DNA of 64,000 bases, taken from Aquamicrobium sp. LC103. GTDB lineage: Bacteria; Pseudomonadota; Alphaproteobacteria; Rhizobiales; Rhizobiaceae. A model generated the notes under the pieces. That model was not told the origin of the DNA, made no database searches, and saw only the letters and a list, made by a program, of their open reading frames with translations. Where the stretch lies: the NCBI RefSeq assembly GCF_001014615.2, contig NZ_LBCQ02000013.1, forward strand, positions 62,001-126,000, in the 5' to 3' direction. Each line of letters opens with the position of its first letter. Within the stretch, counting starts at the first letter, position 1. Both the position numbers and the translations under genes were made by a program. Shown piece by piece: positions 32,612-41,667 of this stretch.

Positions 32612-34411
32612 ATGCTCAACAAGACACCAGCGGCCCGCGTGCAGGCCTTTCTCGACACGTTCGGCGAGGCGCTTGAAGCAGGAAGGATCGACGAGGCGGC
32701 ATCGATGTTCGTCGAAGAATGTTACTGGCGCGATCTCGTGACATTTTCCTGGAACATCAAAACGATGGAAGGGCGCGAGCAGGTGCGCGACATGCTCAAG
32801 TCGCAGCTCGATCACGTGAAGCCCTCCAACTGGCAGGTTGCTGAAAACGAGGAGGTCACGGAGGCCGATGGGGTGACTGAGGCCTGGATCACCTTCGAAA
32901 CCGGCGTGGCGCGTGGCTACGGCCTCGTCCGCCTGCGGGACGGACTGATCTGGACATTGCTGACCACCATGGTCGAGCTCAAGGGACACGAGGAGAAGGC
33001 CGGTTTCACCCGACCACTCGGCGCCAAGCATGGCCAGAACGTCGGCGCAAGGACCTGGAAGGAGGAGCGTGAGGAGGAGACAAGAACGCTCGGCTACGAC
33101 AAGCAGCCCTATGTCGTGATCATCGGCGGCGGACAGGGCGGCATCGCGCTCGGCGCGAGGCTGCGTCAACTGGGCGTTCCGACGATCATCGTCGAGAAGA
33201 ACGAACGGCCCGGCGACAGCTGGCGCAAGCGCTACAAGTCGCTCTGCCTGCACGACCCGGTCTGGTACGACCATCTTCCCTATATCGATTTCCCGAAGAA
33301 CTGGCCGGTGTTCTCGCCCAAGGACAAGATCGGCGACTGGCTGGAAATGTACACCAAGGTGATGGAACTCAATTACTGGACCAAATCCACCGCCAAGTCG
33401 GCGAAGTATGACGAGGCGAGGAAGGAATGGACCGTCGTCGTCGATCGCGACGGCGAGGAGGTGGTGCTGCGGCCGAAGCAGCTCGTCTTCGCCACGGGCA
33501 TGTCGGGCAAGGCCAACATCCCGGCCTTCAAGGGCAAGGAAAGGTTCAAGGGCGAGCAGCACCATTCCTCGCAACATCCCGGCCCCGACCAGTACAAGGA
33601 CAAGAAGGTGGTGGTCGTCGGCTCCAACAATTCCGCTCACGACATCTGCGCCGCCCTACACGAAGCGGGTGTGGACGCGACGATGATCCAGCGTTCGACG
33701 ACGCATATCGTCAAGTCGGACACGCTGATGGAACTCGGCCTCGGTGACCTCTATTCGGAGCGCGCGCTCCAGTCGGGGATGACCACGGCGAAGGCCGACC
33801 TAATCTTCGCCTCGCTGCCCTACCGAATCATGCATGAATTCCAGAAGCCGATCTATGACAAGATCCGCGAGGTCGATGCGAAATTTTACGACGATCTGGA
33901 GAAAGCCGGTTTCCGGCTCGATTTCGGTGCCGACGATTCCGGCCTCTTCATGAAGTATCTGCGTCGTGGTTCCGGCTACTACATAGATATCGGCGCCTCG
34001 CAGCTCATCATCGACGGCAAGATCAAGCTGGCTGCCGGCCAGGTGGAGGAGATCACCGAGGATTCGGTGAAGCTCGACAATGGCGAGGAAGTCCCTGCCG
34101 ACGTCATCGTCTACGCGACCGGCTATGGTTCGATGAACGGCTGGGTGGCGGACCTGATTGATCGTGAGACCGCTGACAGGGTCGGCAAGGTCTGGGGCCT
34201 TGGCTCCGATACGCCGAAGGATCCCGGCCCATGGGAAGGCGAGCAGCGCAACATGTGGAAGCCGACGCAGCAGGAGGCGCTGTGGTTCCATGGCGGCAAC
34301 CTGCACCAGTCACGCCACTATTCGCAGTTTCTGTCGCTGCAGTTGAAAGCGCGTATGGAAGGAATCCCGACCCCGGTCTACGGGCTGCAGGAAGTTCACC
34401 AGAAATCATAA
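32612..34411 (+). CDS. Flavin-containing monooxygenase with N-terminal NTF2/SnoaL-like domain
   Basis: 599-residue fusion. Residues about 1-135 are a SnoaL/NTF2-like domain (AFLDTFGEALEAGRIDEAAS, VEECYWRDLVTFSWN). The rest is a class B flavoprotein monooxygenase: FAD loop GGGQGG (172-177), NADPH loop VVVVGSNNSAHD (333-344) and the second dinucleotide motif YATGYGS. The FMO fingerprint reads F-x-G-x3-H-x3-H (Phe312, Gly314, His318, His322), where typical FMOs have Tyr/Phe and Baeyer-Villiger enzymes Trp at the last position. The ATG at 32612 follows GGGAGAG. It forms a single-gene unit under sigma-54 control. The substrate is unknown; oxygenation of a ketone, amine or sulfide is possible. Confidence 0.9.
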   Translation: MLNKTPAARVQAFLDTFGEALEAGRIDEAASMFVEECYWRDLVTFSWNIKTMEGREQVRDMLKSQLDHVKPSNWQVAENEEVTEADGVTEAWITFETGVARGYGLVRLRDGLIWTLLTTMVELKGHEEKAGFTRPLGAKHGQNVGARTWKEEREEETRTLGYDKQPYVVIIGGGQGGIALGARLRQLGVPTIIVEKNERPGDSWRKRYKSLCLHDPVWYDHLPYIDFPKNWPVFSPKDKIGDWLEMYTKVMELNYWTKSTAKSAKYDEARKEWTVVVDRDGEEVVLRPKQLVFATGMSGKANIPAFKGKERFKGEQHHSSQHPGPDQYKDKKVVVVGSNNSAHDICAALHEAGVDATMIQRSTTHIVKSDTLMELGLGDLYSERALQSGMTTAKADLIFASLPYRIMHEFQKPIYDKIREVDAKFYDDLEKAGFRLDFGADDSGLFMKYLRRGSGYYIDIGASQLIIDGKIKLAAGQVEEITEDSVKLDNGEEVPADVIVYATGYGSMNGWVADLIDRETADRVGKVWGLGSDTPKDPGPWEGEQRNMWKPTQQEALWFHGGNLHQSRHYSQFLSLQLKARMEGIPTPVYGLQEVHQKS

Positions 34412-34475
34412 CAATTATTGCCGGGTGAATCGCCTGCATCTCCCGGTTTGAAAAATCCAGCGGCGGGCGGCAGAA

Positions 34476-35186
34476 CTAGCCGTTCGCCTTCGACATCTCG
34501 CTTTCGAGCACGTTTCGCGTCACGCTCCAGCCATTGAGGTGATGCGCGCGCAACACCTCGCGTAGCAACGCGCCCTCGCGTTGCTTGAGCGCGTCGAGGA
34601 TCTGCTCGTGCTCGAACACCGCTCGCGCCCAGCGTTCGGAACGGCGGTTGCCTGCATAGCGATATCTGCGGATGCGTGCGCTTTCGGCCGCGTAGATGCG
34701 CGACAGGGTCGCGTTATGGGCACAATCGACGATCCGCTGATGAATGGTCTGGTTGGTGTGGAAATATTCCATCAGTTCGCCGCGCTTGTAAGCGTCGACC
34801 ATTGCCGTATGCAGTTGCTCGATCTCGGCGATCATCTGCGGCGTCGCCCGTTCGCAGGCGCGCTCCGCCGCCACGCTCTCCAGCCCGATCAGCACCTCGA
34901 TCGCCGCCTCCACCTCCTCGGGCGAGATGCTGACCACCGTCGCTCCGCGATTGGGCTCGATGCGGACGAGACCTTCTCCCTCGAGGATCTTGAACGCTTC
35001 GCGCAGCGGCGTTCGTGAAACGCCGAGCTGCTCGGTCAGCACGCGCTCGTTGATTCGGGTGCCTGCTTCTATGTCTCCCGCGACGATCATGTCGCGGACG
35101 CGCTGGGCGACGAAGGACGAGCGGCGGCCGCGCGGCCAGGTTGCTTCGGTCTCGGAATCGCTGGTCATTTTTGAGGCATATTGCAT
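34476..35186 (-). CDS. GntR-family (FCD) transcriptional regulator
   Basis: 236-residue GntR/FCD protein. The winged helix covers about 22-90 (VRDMIVAGDIEAGTRINERV, QLGVSRTPLREAFKILEGEG, LVRIEPNRGATVV), and the all-helical FCD ligand domain covers about 95-225 with metal-type His residues (FHTNQTIHQRIVDCAHNAT). The ATG at 35186 has AGGA eight bases upstream; it lies inside a TTGCATGCAA palindrome, so bound protein would block its own transcription. An ATG at 35168 has no ribosome-binding site. Two more boxes lie between this gene and the divergent acid-sugar operon, which it most likely represses until the substrate arrives. Confidence 0.9.
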   Translation of the reverse strand: MQYASKMTSDSETEATWPRGRRSSFVAQRVRDMIVAGDIEAGTRINERVLTEQLGVSRTPLREAFKILEGEGLVRIEPNRGATVVSISPEEVEAAIEVLIGLESVAAERACERATPQMIAEIEQLHTAMVDAYKRGELMEYFHTNQTIHQRIVDCAHNATLSRIYAAESARIRRYRYAGNRRSERWARAVFEHEQILDALKQREGALLREVLRAHHLNGWSVTRNVLESEMSKANG

Positions 35187-35190
35187 GCAA
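35181..35190. promoter_or_regulatory. GntR operator box 1, overlapping the regulator start codon
   Basis: The perfect palindrome TTGCATGCAA contains the start codon (35184-35186) of the divergent regulator gene. It is identical to the core of box 2. Confidence 0.65.
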
Positions 35191-35241
35191 ACATCCTAGC
35201 GACACGCGAAAAAAGGCACAAGCCAATTGACTCTATACCCA

Positions 35242-35255
35242 TATTGCATGCAATA
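35242..35255. promoter_or_regulatory. GntR operator box 2
   Basis: TATTGCATGCAATA is a perfect 14-bp palindrome in the middle of the gap between the regulator and the acid-sugar operon. The spacing to box 1 is about 63 bases centre to centre. Confidence 0.7.
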
Positions 35256-35327
35256 AATCGTCAGGGAGTCTCCCGCACGTCATAACCGGCAAAGAAATAT
35301 GTCGTTGGGTTCCGCCTGCCGCGCCGA

Positions 35328-35337
35328 TTGCATGCAG
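35328..35337. promoter_or_regulatory. GntR operator box 3 (imperfect)
   Basis: TTGCATGCAG matches the other boxes except at the last base. It is nearest to the rightward operon, about 115 bases before its first start codon and about 84 bases from box 2, so looping between boxes is possible. Confidence 0.5.
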
Positions 35338-35450
35338 TGCAAGACGCGGAGCAAGCGGGGAAGGTGCGGGACAGCCATGGGGATTGAAAGTTCAGGTCAG
35401 AGGCCGCGCGGTGGCGCTGGGCGATTTTCAGGAAGACGAAGAATTTCTCG

Positions 35451-36866
35451 ATGAATTATCACGCATACTTCAATGTCGGCGGCCGTATCGTCGAGACCTG
35501 CATCATAGGAACCGGAGGCTTTGGGCGCAGCTTCCTCGCGCAGGGGCTGCGGGTGCCTCTCATGCGTGCCCGCGTGGCAGTCGACGTGGATGCGGAGACG
35601 GCTGCGCAAGCGATGCGCGAGGTTGGTATCGCGCGCGAGGACATTCGTGTCTGCAACACTCCGCAAGAGGCCGAGCGCGCCTGGAACGAAGGCGCCTACG
35701 TCGCCGCGGGCCAGTATGATCACGTGGCCCGCCTGCCTGTGGACGTGGTCGTGGAGGCCACCGGACATCCCGAGGCCGGCGCGCGCCATGCGCGGCTGGC
35801 GATCGAGGCCGGACGACATCTGGCACTGGTTTCCAAGGAGGTCGACAGCGTCGTCGGTCCCGGCCTCGCGGTCATGGCGAGGCAGCACGGCAAGGTCGTC
35901 ACGCCAGTGGACGGCGACCAGCCGAGCCTGCTCATCGGATTGGTGAGCTGGGCCGAAATCCTCGGCTTCGAAATCATCGCCGCCGGCAAGTCGAGCGAAT
36001 ACGACTTCGTCTTCGATGCCGCCGCCGGAACACTGACGAGCAACGGACGCACGGTGTCCGCGCCGGAATTCGGTGCCTATGCGCGTCTCGACGGACGCGA
36101 CGCTTCGCAGGTGGTGGCAGCGCGTGCCCGGGCCGCGTCCGCACTGCCGCAGCGCGCGGTACCGGATCTGTGCGAGCTTTCCGTCGTCGCCAACGCCTGT
36201 GGCTTTTCGCCGGACCGGCCTCGGCTGCACGCGCCGATTGCCCGGATAGACGAGGTGCCCACCATTCTCTGCGAGGCCTCCGAAGGAGGCTTGCTTTCCG
36301 GTACCCGCAAGCTCGATGTCTTCCATTGCCTGCGCGAGCCCGGCGGTATCAGCTTCGCTGGCGGCGTCTTCGTGGTGGTGCGTTGCGAGGACCGCCCAAC
36401 CTGGAAGATGCTCGAGGAGAAGGGGCACGTCGTCAGCCGCGACGGCAACGCCGCGATGGTCTATATACCGCGTCACCTTCTCGGGCTCGAGGCGGCGACC
36501 AGTATATTGGCGGCCGGCGTGAACGGTGTCTCGACGGGCGCGGCCGAGCCTTCCCACCATGTCGATCTGGTTGTGGTGGCCGATGCCGACCTGCCGGCCG
36601 GCGCGACGTTGGCCATGGGCGGCCATCACCATTCGATCGAGGGCGTCTCGTCAATGATGCTGCCGGCCGCCCCGCTGACGCCGGACGCGCCAGCGCCATT
36701 CTATCTCGCTTCGAACAGGCGCCTGGCGCGGGCCGTCAAGCAGGGCGAGGCGATCCGGATGGCCGATCTCGAAATACCGGAAGACAGCGAGCTGATGAGG
36801 CTGCGCCGCCTTCAGGATGCTCATTTCTTCGCCGAAGGGCGAGCTGAAACCGGACAATTCGCTTGA
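35451..36866 (+). CDS. NAD(P)-binding oxidoreductase with SAF domain (homoserine dehydrogenase-like)
   Basis: 471-residue protein. An N-terminal Rossmann domain (IIGTGGFGRSFL, glycine loop at 20-25) is followed by VDVVVEATGHPEAGARHARL and a middle part resembling homoserine dehydrogenase. The C-terminal SAF-type region holds VVADADLPAGATLAMGGHHH. Such SAF oxidoreductases occur in acid-sugar and branched-sugar gene clusters. Here it is first in the operon and presumably makes the 3-oxo acid sugar for the DUF1537 kinase. No 6-phosphogluconate-dehydrogenase-type threonate/erythronate oxidase is present, so this may be its substitute. The ribosome-binding site is weak (GAAGAA nine bases upstream). 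Confidence 0.78.
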   Translation: MNYHAYFNVGGRIVETCIIGTGGFGRSFLAQGLRVPLMRARVAVDVDAETAAQAMREVGIAREDIRVCNTPQEAERAWNEGAYVAAGQYDHVARLPVDVVVEATGHPEAGARHARLAIEAGRHLALVSKEVDSVVGPGLAVMARQHGKVVTPVDGDQPSLLIGLVSWAEILGFEIIAAGKSSEYDFVFDAAAGTLTSNGRTVSAPEFGAYARLDGRDASQVVAARARAASALPQRAVPDLCELSVVANACGFSPDRPRLHAPIARIDEVPTILCEASEGGLLSGTRKLDVFHCLREPGGISFAGGVFVVVRCEDRPTWKMLEEKGHVVSRDGNAAMVYIPRHLLGLEAATSILAAGVNGVSTGAAEPSHHVDLVVVADADLPAGATLAMGGHHHSIEGVSSMMLPAAPLTPDAPAPFYLASNRRLARAVKQGEAIRMADLEIPEDSELMRLRRLQDAHFFAEGRAETGQFA

Positions 36867-36897
36867 CATTCACCATGCCCGATATGGGAGGAAGACC

Positions 36898-37902
36898 ATG
36901 AATATGAACATCACCCGTCGCACATTCCTGGCCGGAGCCGGCGTGGCCACGGCAACGCTTGCCATGCCTCATCTGGCGCGCGCCAATGCCGCGCAGACGC
37001 TGCGGCTTGCCCATCCGCATCCCGACACGGACAGCTGGCAGGATATCGGCCTGTGGATGGACGAAGCCCTCAAAGAGAGGACAGGCGGCGAGCTCGGCCT
37101 CCAGCTTTTCCCCAATGGCGTGCTCGGCAGTGATTCCACCATGATCAATGCCGTGCGTGCCGGCACACTCGACATCATGGTGACTGGCAATCCCTTCTTC
37201 ACCGGACTGGTGCCGCAGCTCAACGTTCTCGACCTGCCCTTCCTGTTCAAGGATCGTGACCATGTGGCGGCGGTTCTCGACGGCGAGATCGGCGACGAGC
37301 TGCGGGCGGGTTTCGCGGAGGCGGGGCTGGTCGCGCTCGCGACATGGGAGACGGGCTGGCGCAACGTCACCAACAGCCGCCGGCCGGTCAACAAGCCGGA
37401 AGACCTGCACGGCCTGAAGATCCGCACCACGCCCAACCACGCCCACATCAAGGCATTCGTGCTGCTCGGCGCTGCGCCGACGCCGATGGCTTTCACCGAG
37501 CTCTTCACGGCACTCGAGATGCGTTCGATCGACGGACAGGAAAATCCGACGACGCTGATCCTCAATTCGAAATTCTACGAGGTGCAGCGCTACCTTTCGC
37601 TGACGCAGCACGCCTTCACCTCCTCGCCTCTGGTGATGAACAAGACGAAATTCGAAGGCCTGGATGAAAAGCTCGGCGGCATTCTTCTCGAAACCGCGAA
37701 GGAGGCCGCGAAGAAGCAGCGGCAACTGAATGCCGAGCGCGAGGTGACCAGCTTGGAAGCGCTCAAGCAGGAAGGCATGGAAGTCGTCGAGGAACTGGAT
37801 CGCGAGGCGTTCCGCGCCCTCGTCGCCGGTCCGGTCCGCGACGATTTCGCGGCCAAGTTCGGGCCGGAGCTGCCCGACCGCATCGCCGCACTGGCGGGCT
37901 GA
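36898..37902 (+). CDS. TRAP transporter substrate-binding protein, DctP family, Tat-exported
   Basis: 334-residue binding protein. The N-terminus NITRRTFLAGAGVATATLAM is a twin-arginine signal, unlike the Sec signal of the other DctP protein in this window. Body motifs are LFPNGVLGSDSTMINAVRAG and the carboxylate-binding stretch LHGLKIRTTPNHAHIKAFVL with its conserved Arg. GGAGGAAG precedes the ATG at 36898. It probably captures an acid sugar or its lactone for the permeases at 38.6-40.4 kb. Confidence 0.92.
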   Translation: MNMNITRRTFLAGAGVATATLAMPHLARANAAQTLRLAHPHPDTDSWQDIGLWMDEALKERTGGELGLQLFPNGVLGSDSTMINAVRAGTLDIMVTGNPFFTGLVPQLNVLDLPFLFKDRDHVAAVLDGEIGDELRAGFAEAGLVALATWETGWRNVTNSRRPVNKPEDLHGLKIRTTPNHAHIKAFVLLGAAPTPMAFTELFTALEMRSIDGQENPTTLILNSKFYEVQRYLSLTQHAFTSSPLVMNKTKFEGLDEKLGGILLETAKEAAKKQRQLNAEREVTSLEALKQEGMEVVEELDREAFRALVAGPVRDDFAAKFGPELPDRIAALAG

Positions 37903-37924
37903 TAGTATCAAAGGAACCTGACGC

Positions 37925-38596
37925 ATGCGCATCGTCGATTTGAGTATGCCGGTTAGCGAGCATTTCCGGTGGCAACCCGAAGTCACGGTCAAGGGTGACA
38001 AATCCGCCGGTGACCAGTTTCGCGTCACGCGGCTTGCCACCACCTGCCACGGTTTCACGCATGTCGATGCGCAGGCGCATTTCATCGCCGGCGCGCCCAC
38101 CGTCGAGGCGACGCCACTCGACCAGGTCGTCGGCACCTGCCGCGTCTTCGATCTTTCCGGCGTGGAAGCGAACACGGCGATCACGCCCCACGCTCTTGCC
38201 GCCGCGGATCCCGGCGGCGCGGAAGGCGAGATCCTGCTTCTCGCCACGCAATGGGACAGGAAGCGGGACTACCAGACGAGGGAGTTCTGGACCGAGGCGC
38301 CGTGGCTTACGCGCGAGGCGGCGGAATGGCTTCTGGAACGCAAGCCCAAAGCGCTCGCGGTGGATTTCCCGCAGGACTACCCGATCCGGCTCCTACTCGA
38401 CAACGTGCGCGTGCCCGATGAAGAGCACGTCACCCACGATGTCCTCCTGCGCGCGGGCGTTACGCTGGTTGAGTATGTCGTCAACACTGCCGCGCTTGGC
38501 GAGAAGCGCGTGCTGCTTTGCGCCGCGCCGCTCAAGATCGTGAATGCCGACGGTGCGCCGGCCCGCGTGTTCGCGATCGAGGGGTACGGCGAATGA
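37925..38596 (+). CDS. Cyclase-family (kynurenine formamidase-like) hydrolase
   Basis: 223-residue protein of the cyclase/KynB family. The metal motif is GFTHVDAQAHF with His46, Asp48 and His52, where the common form is HxGTHxDxPxH. Family members hydrolyse amides, esters or lactones using this metal site. In an operon for an imported acid sugar, opening a lactone is the simplest role. It sits between the TRAP binding-protein and permease genes; the last four bases (ATGA) overlap the small permease start. Confidence 0.82.
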   Translation: MRIVDLSMPVSEHFRWQPEVTVKGDKSAGDQFRVTRLATTCHGFTHVDAQAHFIAGAPTVEATPLDQVVGTCRVFDLSGVEANTAITPHALAAADPGGAEGEILLLATQWDRKRDYQTREFWTEAPWLTREAAEWLLERKPKALAVDFPQDYPIRLLLDNVRVPDEEHVTHDVLLRAGVTLVEYVVNTAALGEKRVLLCAAPLKIVNADGAPARVFAIEGYGE

Positions 38597-39111
38597 CGGC
38601 GAGAGACACGGGCGGCGCGCTGCTCCGGATAGCCGATTTTGGGTTTCGCGCCGTGGAGGCGGCGCTCGTCGTCGTGCTGGCCGCAATGGTCGTGCTGGTC
38701 TTCTCCAACGTGGTGATGCGTTATGTCTTCGATAGCGGCATCACCGTTACCGACGAGCTGTCGCGCATGATGTTCGTCTGGATTTCCTTCGTGGGTGCGA
38801 TCTCGGTCGCACGTCGCGGCGAGCATCTCGGCGTCGACCTGCTGACCGCCACGCTTTCGCCCGCGGGCAAGCGTGTCTGCCGCATCATCGCCGACATCGG
38901 CATCGTTCTATGCAGTACGATCCTCGCCAACGGCGCCTTCACCCAGACGGTTGCCAACATGTCCAACATCGCTCCGGTCTCCGGCATTCCAACCGGCATT
39001 ACCTATGCTGCGCCGTTCCTGGCAGGCATGGGAATCGGCGTGATTGCCCTATTCGATCTGTTCGGCGCCTTGCTGTCGTCCGGCGTGGCCGAGTCGGGTG
39101 ACCAGCCATGA
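38593..39111 (+). CDS. TRAP transporter small permease, DctQ
   Basis: 172-residue protein with four membrane helices. It has the DctQ stretch VTDELSRMMFVWISFVGAIS followed by RRGEHLGVDLL. The ATG at 38593 overlaps the cyclase stop, and its own stop overlaps the large permease start, so translation is coupled on both sides. Confidence 0.9.
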   Translation: MTARDTGGALLRIADFGFRAVEAALVVVLAAMVVLVFSNVVMRYVFDSGITVTDELSRMMFVWISFVGAISVARRGEHLGVDLLTATLSPAGKRVCRIIADIGIVLCSTILANGAFTQTVANMSNIAPVSGIPTGITYAAPFLAGMGIGVIALFDLFGALLSSGVAESGDQP

Positions 39112-40388
39112 TGGTTCTCCTCATCTTCATCGTCGTGCTCGTGGGCACGATCCTGGCGGGTGTTCCCATCGCCTTCGGCCTGCTCCTGAGCGGCGTCGCC
39201 ATGATGTGGCATCTCGGTGCGCTCGACTGGCAGTCGATCGCGCTGCAGATGACCAATGGCGCGGACAGCTTTCCGCTGCTCGCCATTCCGTTCTTCCTAC
39301 TCGCGGGCGAGGCGATGAATGCAGGCGGGCTTTCGCGCCGCCTCGTCAATTTCGGGCTGGCGCTGGTCGGGCACCTGCGCGGCGGGCTCGGCTATGTCGC
39401 CATCGTCACCGCGATACTGCTGGCGAGCCTTTCCGGTTCGGCGATCGCCGACACGGCGGTGCTCGCGGGAATGCTGATCCCGATCATGCGTGAGGCCGGC
39501 TACCATATGGGCCGCTCCGGCGGGCTGATCGGCGCCGGCGGCATCATCGCGCCGGTACTGCCGCCGTCGATCGGCTACATCGTCTTCGGCGTCGCCGGCG
39601 GCGTCTCGATCACCCGGCTGTTCCTGGCCGGCATCGTTCCGGGCATCCTGATGGGGCTGGCGCTGGCGCTGGCTTGGTGGTGGCTCAGCCGCCGTGAGGA
39701 AACGGCCGTGTTCCCGCGCCGCTCCGCTCGCGAGATAGGCAAGGCCGCGCTTGATGCAGGCTTTGCTTTCATCCTTCCGCTGATCATCGTCGGCGGCTTG
39801 AAGGCCGGCGTCTTCACGCCAACGGAAGCAGGTGTCGTCGCCTGCGTCTACGCCATCTTCACCGGCTTTTTCATCTACCGCGAACTGTCGCTTCCGCGTC
39901 TCTACGAATGCTTCGTGCAGACCGTCCGCACTACGGCCGCCGTCATGTTCCTCGTCGCCGCCGCGAGCATCACGGCATATATGATCGCCATCGCAAACGT
40001 ACCCGGCGAAATCGGGGCCTGGCTCGGACCATTGAGGGAGAGCCCGCTGCTGCTGATGGTGGTCATCACGCTTCTGGTGGTCGCGGTCGGAACGGCGCTC
40101 GACTTCATTCCGACGATCCTCATTCTCACTCCCGTGCTGTTGCCGATCGTCAAGCAGGCTGGCATTGATCCGGTGTATTTCGGCGTGATCTTCATCATGA
40201 CGGCGGCGATCGGATTGATAACACCACCGGTAGGAGCGGTTCTTAACGTCGTATGCGCGATCGCGAAGATAAGATATGTCGACGTAGTGAAGGGGGTGGC
40301 GCCTTTCATCCTCATTCAATTGTCGCTGCTTGTCCTGTTGATCCTGTTTCCGCAGATCGTGATGGCTCCGGCGAAGTGGCTCTACTGA
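39108..40388 (+). CDS. TRAP transporter large permease, DctM
   Basis: 426-residue DctM-family membrane protein with about 12 helices. Motifs are ILLASLSGSAIADTAVLAGM, GGIIAPVLPPSIGYIV and the C-terminal AIGLITPPVGAVLNVVCAIA. It forms the transport unit with the preceding small permease and the Tat-exported binding protein. Confidence 0.92.
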   Translation: MMVLLIFIVVLVGTILAGVPIAFGLLLSGVAMMWHLGALDWQSIALQMTNGADSFPLLAIPFFLLAGEAMNAGGLSRRLVNFGLALVGHLRGGLGYVAIVTAILLASLSGSAIADTAVLAGMLIPIMREAGYHMGRSGGLIGAGGIIAPVLPPSIGYIVFGVAGGVSITRLFLAGIVPGILMGLALALAWWWLSRREETAVFPRRSAREIGKAALDAGFAFILPLIIVGGLKAGVFTPTEAGVVACVYAIFTGFFIYRELSLPRLYECFVQTVRTTAAVMFLVAAASITAYMIAIANVPGEIGAWLGPLRESPLLLMVVITLLVVAVGTALDFIPTILILTPVLLPIVKQAGIDPVYFGVIFIMTAAIGLITPPVGAVLNVVCAIAKIRYVDVVKGVAPFILIQLSLLVLLILFPQIVMAPAKWLY

Positions 40389-40410
40389 GCCGGTAGAAGG
40401 AAGTGACGAA

Positions 40411-41667
40411 ATGCTGCTTGGCGCGATTGCCGACGATCTGACCGGTGCCACCGACCTTGCGCTGATCCTGTCGCGGGAAGGCATGCGGACGATCCAGGTC
40501 GTCGGGGTGCCCACCGACGCCACGCAATTCGGCGCTGCCGATGCGGTCGTGGTGGCGCTCAAATCACGCACGATCCCGGCGAGCGAGGCGGTGGAGCACT
40601 CGCTGGCTGCCGCAAGGGTCCTTCTAGCTGCCGGCGCGCGCCAACTGTTCTTCAAATACTGTTCGACCTTCGATTCCACCGACGAAGGCAATATCGGTCC
40701 GGTCGCCGATGCCTTGATGGAACTGACCGGCGAAGCGTGCACCATCGCGTGCCCGGCATTTCCGGCCAATGGCCGCACCGTCTACAAGGGACATCTTTTC
40801 GTCGGCGATGCCCTGCTCTCGGAAAGCCCGATGCGCGACCACCCGCTCACGCCGATGCGCGATTCCAATCTCGTACGCGTGCTGCAAAGACAGACCCGTC
40901 GACCGGTCGGGCTCGTTGCTCACGAGACGGTGCGCGCCGGCAGCGAGGCGATCGCCTCGGCGCTGGCGGCGCACGAGGGCATGCTGATCGTCGATGCGCT
41001 GACGGAGAGCGACCTGCGCGCCATCGGAACGGCGGCAAGCGGCATGAAGCTGGTGACCGGCGGCTCGGCGGTCGCGCTCGCGCTGCCTGAGAATTTCCGA
41101 CGCCAGAGCCTGCTCGGTCCGGCCGCCGCGAATGTGGAGTTCGAAGCGACGCCGGGCGCAGGCGTTATCCTCGCCGGCTCGTGCTCGGCCGCGACGAGGC
41201 GTCAGATCGCCGTCGCCAAAGCCGCCGGCGTGCCGGCGTTGCAACTCGATGCGCTCGACATCGCCGCGGGGCGGACGACATGCGACGAGGTCGTCGAGTT
41301 CGTCATCGACAACGGCGAGGGTGACTATCCGCCGCTCGTCTATTCCAGCGCCGATCCCGATGTCGTGGCGCTCGCCCAGGAAAAGCTCGGGCGCCTGGAA
41401 GCCGGTGCGGTGGTCGAGGATCTGCTGGCGGCGGTCGCCACTGCCCTCGCAGGACGCGGCTACACGCGCTTCATCGTTGCCGGCGGGGAGACCTCCGGCG
41501 CGATCGTCAACGCACTCGGTGCCAAGGCGGTGGCCATCGGGCCCGAGATCGATCCGGGCGTTCCCTGGGTGGTCTCCATCGGCGGCACGAGGGTTTCGCT
41601 CGCGCTCAAATCAGGTAATTTCGGGTCCGACGATTTCTTCGTCAAAACCTGGAACATGGTTCGATGA
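40411..41667 (+). CDS. otnK: Four-carbon acid sugar kinase (DUF1537, OtnK-like)
   Basis: 418-residue kinase of the DUF1537 family. The N-terminal domain opens with LLGAIADDLTGATDLALILS (conserved Asp residues) and contains FFKYCSTFDSTDEGNIGPVA. The C-terminal nucleotide-binding domain has FIVAGGETSGAIVNALG and WVVSIGGTRVSLALKSGNFG. The family phosphorylates 3-oxo-tetronates and related acid sugars. AGAAGGAAG precedes the ATG. It overlaps the aldolase gene by four bases, the usual kinase/decarboxylase pairing. The symbol is by family resemblance, and a branched or five-carbon substrate is also possible. Confidence 0.85.
   Translation: MLLGAIADDLTGATDLALILSREGMRTIQVVGVPTDATQFGAADAVVVALKSRTIPASEAVEHSLAAARVLLAAGARQLFFKYCSTFDSTDEGNIGPVADALMELTGEACTIACPAFPANGRTVYKGHLFVGDALLSESPMRDHPLTPMRDSNLVRVLQRQTRRPVGLVAHETVRAGSEAIASALAAHEGMLIVDALTESDLRAIGTAASGMKLVTGGSAVALALPENFRRQSLLGPAAANVEFEATPGAGVILAGSCSAATRRQIAVAKAAGVPALQLDALDIAAGRTTCDEVVEFVIDNGEGDYPPLVYSSADPDVVALAQEKLGRLEAGAVVEDLLAAVATALAGRGYTRFIVAGGETSGAIVNALGAKAVAIGPEIDPGVPWVVSIGGTRVSLALKSGNFGSDDFFVKTWNMVR

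Noticed and set aside
35397-36632. 411-codon open frame on the minus strand opposite the SAF oxidoreductase gene
   Set aside because: It is antisense to a gene with clear Rossmann and SAF motifs. Its protein is rich in Arg, His and Gly with no recognisable domain, as expected for the shadow frame of a high-GC gene.
39297-40778. 493-codon minus-strand open frame opposite the large TRAP permease
   Set aside because: Antisense shadow of DctM and the DUF1537 kinase; extreme Gln/Arg/His content and no family similarity.
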